The notes under the pieces are model-generated. The model was not told where the DNA came from and searched no databases. It saw only the letters and a program-made list of their open reading frames with translations. Shown one piece after another: positions 13,478 through 13,726 of a stretch of DNA of 13,726 nucleotides. The DNA is from Trichodesmium sp. jk18x7bins.61 (GTDB taxonomy: Bacteria > Cyanobacteriota > Cyanobacteriia > Cyanobacteriales > Microcoleaceae). The translations under genes were made by a program, and so were the position numbers. Where the stretch lies: the NCBI GenBank assembly GCA_022822685.1, contig JAJEAQ010000388.1:1-13726 (forward strand), read 5' to 3'. Each line of letters opens with the position of its first letter. Positions within the stretch are counted from its first letter, which is position 1.

Positions 13478-13648
13478 ATGACAGCTAACGAAATACACAA
13501 GCCATATGCTACAGATGCAATCAAGACGATAGAACGGATTAAATCCTTATAAGCAATAGGTAAAGTTACTTCGTCTACAGAAGTAGAAAGTCGGCTACTA
13601 GTGTTACAGAATATTATAGAACAAAATAGTAATTCCCCAGAAGTATGA
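13478..13648 (+). pseudogene. Small ORF split by one in-frame TAA
   Basis: From ATG 13478 the frame reads MTANEIHKPYATDAIKTIER IKSL, then TAA (13550-13552). It continues in the same frame as AIGKVTSSTEVESRLLVLQN IIEQNSNSPEV to TGA 13646-13648. The composition is protein-like (charged, helical) on both sides of the stop, 57 codons in all counting the TAA plus the final stop. The upstream frame is open for nine more codons (LNFLEDYPK), so the start is uncertain. The family was not recognised. Confidence 0.35.
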
Positions 13649-13698
13649 TGTGAGCAATTTTAACCTTGCTATCTGCGGATTAGGAGGAGTAGTGGCTC

Positions 13699-13720
13699 AT
13701 ATCAAATCCGTTTAATTAGG
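13699..13720. repeat. Dispersed AAATCCGTTTAA-type repeat, copy 2
   Basis: ATATCAAATCCGTTTAATTA is similar to the block at 11850-11872, with a one-base gap and a few substitutions. It runs to the window edge, so its true length is unknown. Confidence 0.35.
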
Positions 13721-13726
13721 TATAAA

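Overview
The window looks like chromosomal DNA of a filamentous, probably heterocyst-forming cyanobacterium (Nostocales). It is AT-rich and carries seven copies of the HIP1 octamer GCGATCGC (about 1021, 4212, 7632, 9292, 9668, 11226 and 12193). It also has heptanucleotide tandem repeats and dispersed palindromes typical of Nostoc-like genomes, and genes of cyanobacterial families (Psb32, DUF29, DUF4346). Many genes are broken by nonsense codons, a frameshift or truncation while their neighbours are intact. This points to a genome under erosion, as known for the Azolla symbiont 'Nostoc azollae'; the species link is inference only.

Left part (1-2760, minus strand): a 93-residue helix-turn-helix-like gene is interrupted nine codons before its end (counting the stop) by a complete group II intron of 2273 nt (2504 to 232). 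Both boundaries can be placed exactly. The intron starts GTGCG and ends ..TTTAAC, a 34-nt domain V is at 273-306, and a 7-bp IBS1-EBS1 pairing is visible. Joining the exons replaces the intron-encoded tail SAIRFC with ILWQLERV. The intron encodes a 491-aa maturase whose reverse transcriptase is dead (YASN for YADD, Lys for the motif A Asp) and which has no HNH endonuclease.

Middle-left (3268-5479): a MITE-like element is followed by a cobalamin riboswitch and its target, a two-domain CbiX-type sirohydrochlorin chelatase with a MXCXXC motif and a His-rich tail. Next comes a DUF29-like gene with two in-frame TAA codons.

Middle (6011-10311): intact topA (minus) is followed by a psb32 pseudogene (plus; one TGA and one 1-base frameshift) and an intact DUF4346 gene (minus).

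Right part (10312-13726): mostly debris. It holds a second MITE copy, tandem repeats, a 5'-truncated HEAT-repeat gene with its terminator, and a 5'-truncated membrane-protein gene lying head to head with it. An intact GNAT acetyltransferase follows, then a multiply broken relic, an intrinsic terminator, a promoter/hairpin leader before a 22-codon ORF, and a small ORF split by a stop.

Few genes here act together. The clear functional unit is riboswitch plus CbiX, with B12 controlling cobalt insertion for corrin synthesis. The most informative features are the exactly placed, mobility-dead but apparently splicing-competent intron and the cluster of fresh pseudogenes.
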